From contig CM070633.1 in assembly GCA_036346255.1 (NCBI GenBank), positions 21,762,001 through 21,826,000 of the forward strand: 64,000 nucleotides of DNA, read 5' to 3'. The notes beneath the pieces were generated by a model, which was given only the letters and a program-made list of their open reading frames with translations, was not told the origin of the DNA and searched no databases. How positions within the stretch are numbered: the first letter of the stretch is position 1; every line of letters begins with the position of its first letter. Of the stretch, positions 60,565 through 64,000 are shown piece after piece. This DNA is from Ampelocalamus luodianensis (Eukaryota > Streptophyta > Magnoliopsida > Poales > Poaceae). Both the position numbers and the translations under genes were made by a program.

Positions 60565-60724
60565 GATGGTTTACTTATTCATGATTTACTTGTCTATTGG
60601 ATTCCCCCGTGTAACTATTTTTACAAGGGAGGTTCTGCCGAAATTTATTAGCAATTGCCTTGGTTAGAGTTATTTAATGTTAGTTCAGTAGCATTCCAAG
60701 CTCATGACGGGCTGGGGTGTTACA
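60565..60724 (+). repeat. End of B 3' LTR
   Basis: Follows the second GATGG and ends GGCTGGGGTGTTACA. The target copy TGCAG follows, then gag of A resumes. Confidence 0.85.
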
Positions 60725-61423
60725 TGCAGCGCCCCCAATACCTGGCGAAACTCCTGTCTAAGCCCTCTGCGAAAGCTCTTAGCCTTCTCCGCCTCATCTG
60801 TAGCCACAGCCGGAATAAAGCGTATCAGGTTGTTAAAACCCGCCTCATATTCCCACACTGTCATCTTGCCCTGCTTGTAACTTTGCAATGAGACTTCCAT
60901 TCTCTCCACAAATGAAGCTGGGTAGAACCTCCTCCGGAACTGCTCAACGAACATCTCCCAGGTAACTAGGCCATGGGCAGCGGTCCTAGCTGTTAGGACT
61001 CCCTCCCACCATATATCCGCCTACCCCTTAAGCGGGAAGGCCACAAACTGAGCCCTCATCTCAGAAGTCATCCCCAGCGCTCCGAAGTGTCTCTCCATGT
61101 GTCGCAGCCAGTTGGCAGCATAACCTAGCGTGCCCAACCCATCAAAGGTATCAAGGCGCAGGGCATTCCACTGATGCTACCCCATCGTAATGGCCGTCGG
61201 CACCGCAGCCGGAGCCGCCAACGGAGCGGCCATAGGTACAACTGGTGGAGCCTGAGCCCCCTGAACCGCTGAAGCAACCTCCGCAGAACCTGTCCCCCCA
61301 GCTACAGAGTCCTGAGCTTCCGGCGAGGGCGTTGCCTGGCCTCGTCTGGCACCCTGCCGGCCACGACCACGACCATGGCCTCCACCCCTTGGCATCTCTA
61401 AACAACGCAACAAGAACAATCAA
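60725..61423 (-). pseudogene. A gag N-terminal half
   Basis: Begins MPRGGGHGRGRG (61395), then an Ala/Pro-rich stretch and the retrotransposon gag domain: HMERHFGALGMTSEM, WEMFVEQFRRRFYPASF, YKQGKMTVWEYEAGFNNLIRF. This builds the virus-like particle in active relatives. Two stops (after AITMG and after FPLKG) and the B insertion break it. Confidence 0.85.
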
Positions 61424-61575
61424 TCATTAAGCACAAAGAGCAACTAGCACCAATAGAACAAGATTAACTATACAATCAATGGAAGCGTGTATGCAATGCA
61501 AAAAGAAAAACCCAACCCACCTACAGTGTGTAGTGTGTCAATTTTAATATTTCCTTTACCACGGACCTACAGCCC

Positions 61576-61587
61576 GCTCTAATACCA
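61576..61587 (-). other. A primer-binding site
   Basis: The plus strand GCTCTAATACCA complements initiator tRNA-Met with one mismatch. It lies two bases before the 5' LTR. Confidence 0.85.
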
Positions 61588-61589
61588 AC

Positions 61590-63747
61590 TGTAACACCCC
61601 AGCCCGACTTGAGCCTGGAATGCTACCAACCTACAGTAAACAATTCTAAGACAACATATTCTACCAAATTTTGGCAGGACCTCCCCTGTATTAATATCTA
61701 CCTGGAGGTTCCAACATAAAATAGGGAATCATAACTCCAAATTTCTTCATCCAAAATCCTCACTAATCATTAGAGTCATGATAAATAGCTAGAACATAAA
61801 TCAAAATGTCTAAGGAGTGCTACTCATCATTATTACAAAACTCAATGCATGAAACTTAACCATAAACCAACTTAAGCAGTTTGCTCACTTATTAGCTGAC
61901 ATTCCAAAAAATAATCATCTATTTATGATGGGTGGCAGTGTGTGAATCCAGTCCAGGACTACTTTTCCCCCATGCATGACGTTCTTGCAACGGTACCTAA
62001 AAACACAATAAAAGCAAGGGTGAGTTCAAGAACTCAGCAAGTACCACATAAAGAGACACTACTTCATAATTAAGCATCAACATCCAATTCTAATCTTTGC
62101 TCGGAAACTTTATCACATGAAGCATGAATGCAGGCATGCAATGCAACCTTTCACTTTTAACCCTTTTGCGCATTACACCGGTAATGCGGGGTAAGCAACC
62201 GTCGCTGTGAATCCATGCATGTGCTCGCAAGCACAGGGACCAATTGCCCAATACTCCACAAGTAAAGGGGACCTCAAGCCCACACTCCGCAGGTGTGGGG
62301 ATCTTAGCGCTATCTTTACATGACGGGGACCTCTCTTCAATTGCCCACATTCTATGAATGTGGGGACCTTAATCACTCTTTCCTGGTCACCACGTGACCA
62401 GTCTTTATGTATGCTTTCACAATGCACAAGAACATTGACAGTTTTGCAATAAGTATGAACAACATCAGCACTGTACATGAATTATAACCATTCATATCAT
62501 AAGCTTACATCGTCTTTAGCTAGCATACCATTCCATCAATCAACCACAGTTACCATGTACCAAATACTAGCATGCAACATAAGCACTCATAGTCTTTAAC
62601 TAGAATGCACACAATCAATTTAACCACCATTGCTAAGAATCAAATACTAGCAAGCATTGCCAAACCATCCATAACTACGCTATCAAACAGGGTACTTGCC
62701 TCAACCGCGAGAAAACGGAGGATGCGAAGAAGGTGCGGCCTCCGGGACCAGTCCCCCACCTAGATTCATTTAAAAGCATACTAAGACAACAGTATTGGAT
62801 CAAACAAACTATAAAAGCAAGCACGAACTAGCAATAACTTGAAACGCGATCCCGACTTCAATTTCCTAAAGGCTGAACCAACCCCTCTATAAATAGTTGT
62901 GTTCAAAAATTCGTATCTTTTAGTACAGGAGTTCAACTGAGGTGATCTTAGACTTCATTGAAAGGTTATCAAATTCCCCAACAAAAACTAGTTGGTGGGC
63001 CTTCCTGATTCGGCCATCTACTACCCCTATCAAGCCAAACAACAGAACATCATTTCCACGTCACGTTCTTTGGACAGTATACTAAAACTATCATAACTTT
63101 TAGCTCGTTAGTCCAAACTTCACGTTCTTGACCTTCCCTGAAAGCTACAGACATTATCTACAACTTTTGTTATAATGAGCTCCTCAAATTTTTCGTACAA
63201 CAGATCGCACAAGACAGATTACTAAAACCCATCAGATTACCGACAGATTCGCAGAACAGTCCCACCAAATAATTCATAACTTCTGCTACAGAGGTCCAAA
63301 TTTTGTGATCTAATACTTCATCGAAAGCTAACGACGTCTTATACAATACTCTAGGAGACGTCTAGAGCTGATTCTGCATGTACCTATAACAAAACGATGT
63401 TCTAATACGAACTGTCCTTAATAGGCCTAATTACCGTTACTACTGCAACAATGAAAGATGCATCTAATCGGGGGAAAACCGGGATTACCCTTGATGACCC
63501 TATTGCCGGGCACGACGAGCACCCAGCAGCGAATCCTCCCCACGAAGATGGTCTCCTTCCCTCACCTTCTTCTTCCTCCAACAGCCAGCCACCTCCTAGC
63601 GATCTCCTTCTTCTTCCTTGTCGGCAAGCGTGGAGAATGGACGTTCTTCGCCGGCAGCGAGGGAGACGTGAAGGGGAGGGAGTGCAGCAACAGGGGGGCA
63701 TCCTTGGCAGGGGGTGGCACACAAGGGGGAGAGGGGCGGCGGCCTGT
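61590..63747 (-). repeat. A 5' LTR, interrupted at right
   Basis: Colinear with 35612 to about 37690. CATGCATG 61971-61978, intron-like span 61997-62699, hairpins in 62167-62400. Interrupted after GGCGGCCTGT by LTR D. The last ~270 bp lie beyond. Confidence 0.85.
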
Positions 63748-64000
63748 TGTAACACCCCAGCTCAGCATTGAGCCTGGAATGCTACTAGAATTAAATAAAA
63801 CTAGGCTAAACTAAGACCAACTACAAATTCTCGACAAAACCTCCTTTGTATAGTCAGCTATACTGAGGTTCCAACAATTAATCAAGGTATTTATCAATAT
63901 ATTCATAATCAGGTTCATTCAAGCGTGCAGGATAATCTCATAAACATAACCAAAATTTGCTATTCTCATTATTACAGTTAATCTGAAACTCAAACCATCC
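63748..64000 (-). repeat. Start of gypsy LTR D
   Basis: TGTAACACCCCAGCTCAGC with ATTGAGCCTGGAATGCTACTAGAATT resembles the starts of LTRs A and C. Left target copy presumably CCTGT. Truncated by the window end. Confidence 0.8.

Larger units (their letters stand above)
42104..60724 (+). mobile_element. Non-autonomous gypsy element B (hosts C and solo LTR E)
   Basis: Starts TGTAATACCCCG, ends GGGGTGTTACA, flanked by TGCAG (42099-42103 and 60725-60729). 5' LTR 42104 to about 43393 (truncated), internal 43394-45189 and 53960-55900, PPT AAGGGGGGTAGAA (55888-55900), 3' LTR 55901-58175 plus 60570-60724. The only coding vestige is an integrase GPY/F-like stretch. The internal sequence resembles that of C. 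It is opposite in orientation to A, which it interrupts. Confidence 0.85.
35612..64000 (-). mobile_element. Chromovirus-like Ty3/gypsy element A with nested B, C, E and D
   Basis: 3' LTR 35612-37960, coding region 37961-42103 and 60725-61423, PBS at 61576-61587, and 5' LTR from 61590 on, cut by D at 63748 and not finished in the window. Minus-strand order is gag, protease, RT, RNase H, integrase, chromodomain, as in Ty3/gypsy chromoviruses (Tekay/Del-like by motif style). B inserted into gag. The two LTRs differ at six of the first 99 aligned bases, so A is not recent. Confidence 0.85.

Noticed and set aside
61571..61587. tRNA-like sequence
   Set aside because: It is only a short complement of initiator tRNA-Met, that is, a primer-binding site. 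No cloverleaf is present.
63402..63814. Frames of 106-118 codons on both strands near the window end
   Set aside because: They run across the junction between LTRs A and D, and the A counterpart at 37490-37730 has no matching frame.

Overview
The window looks like a heterochromatic, intergenic stretch of a grass (Poaceae) nuclear genome. The evidence is long plant LTR retrotransposons of both superfamilies, initiator-tRNA-Met primer sites, plant-type promoters and a small MEGK-type thionin-like cysteine-rich gene. I cannot name the species; an Oryza-like grass is a guess. Apart from one small intact gene, essentially everything is retrotransposon or decayed repeat. No tRNA, rRNA or CRISPR was seen.

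Layout. (1) 1-5990: a decayed Ty3/gypsy element F (minus strand, right LTR 1610-3802), a minisatellite, and LTRs of a second family ('Gp', ends TGTGAGGACC/TCCTCACA). (2) 6430-8580 and 10130-11157 + 29684-30798 are two copies of one duplicated segment, each carrying a thionin-like gene. Copy 1 (7830-8270) is broken. Copy 2 (30061-30506, two exons) is intact. (3) Copy 2 was split 146 bp upstream of its TATA box by an 18.5-kb copia element K (11158-29683). K itself carries a gypsy-like LTR H (11799 to about 14997) and a nearly complete Sirevirus-like copia element J (18030-28996, TSD GTTTA). (4) From 30799 a deep nest begins: LTR F2 > Gp-3 (31500) > chromovirus-like gypsy A (35612 to beyond the window) > gypsy B (42104-60724, TSD TGCAG) > gypsy C (45190-53959, TSD TAATA), plus a solo LTR E (58176-60564, TSD GATGG). 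LTR D cuts the 5' LTR of A at 63748.

How the parts relate. A and J supply recognisable gag-pol, both inactivated by stops, frameshifts and protease active-site changes. B, C and F have almost no coding content but share long stretches of internal sequence and a vestige of the integrase C-terminus. They look like a non-autonomous group presumably mobilised by A-like elements.

The most unusual signal is in the LTRs of the TGTAAYACCC group (F, F2, A x2, B, C x2, E). Each carries an array of 8-9-bp-stem hairpins at about 30-bp spacing. The stem sequences differ between families but stay paired. The array lies inside what looks like a 600-700-bp GC-AG intron (donor AG|GCAAGTA, acceptor TTTTAG|GTACC). 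Upstream of the donor are about three 180-bp leader modules. A CATGCATG motif lies just downstream of the acceptor.
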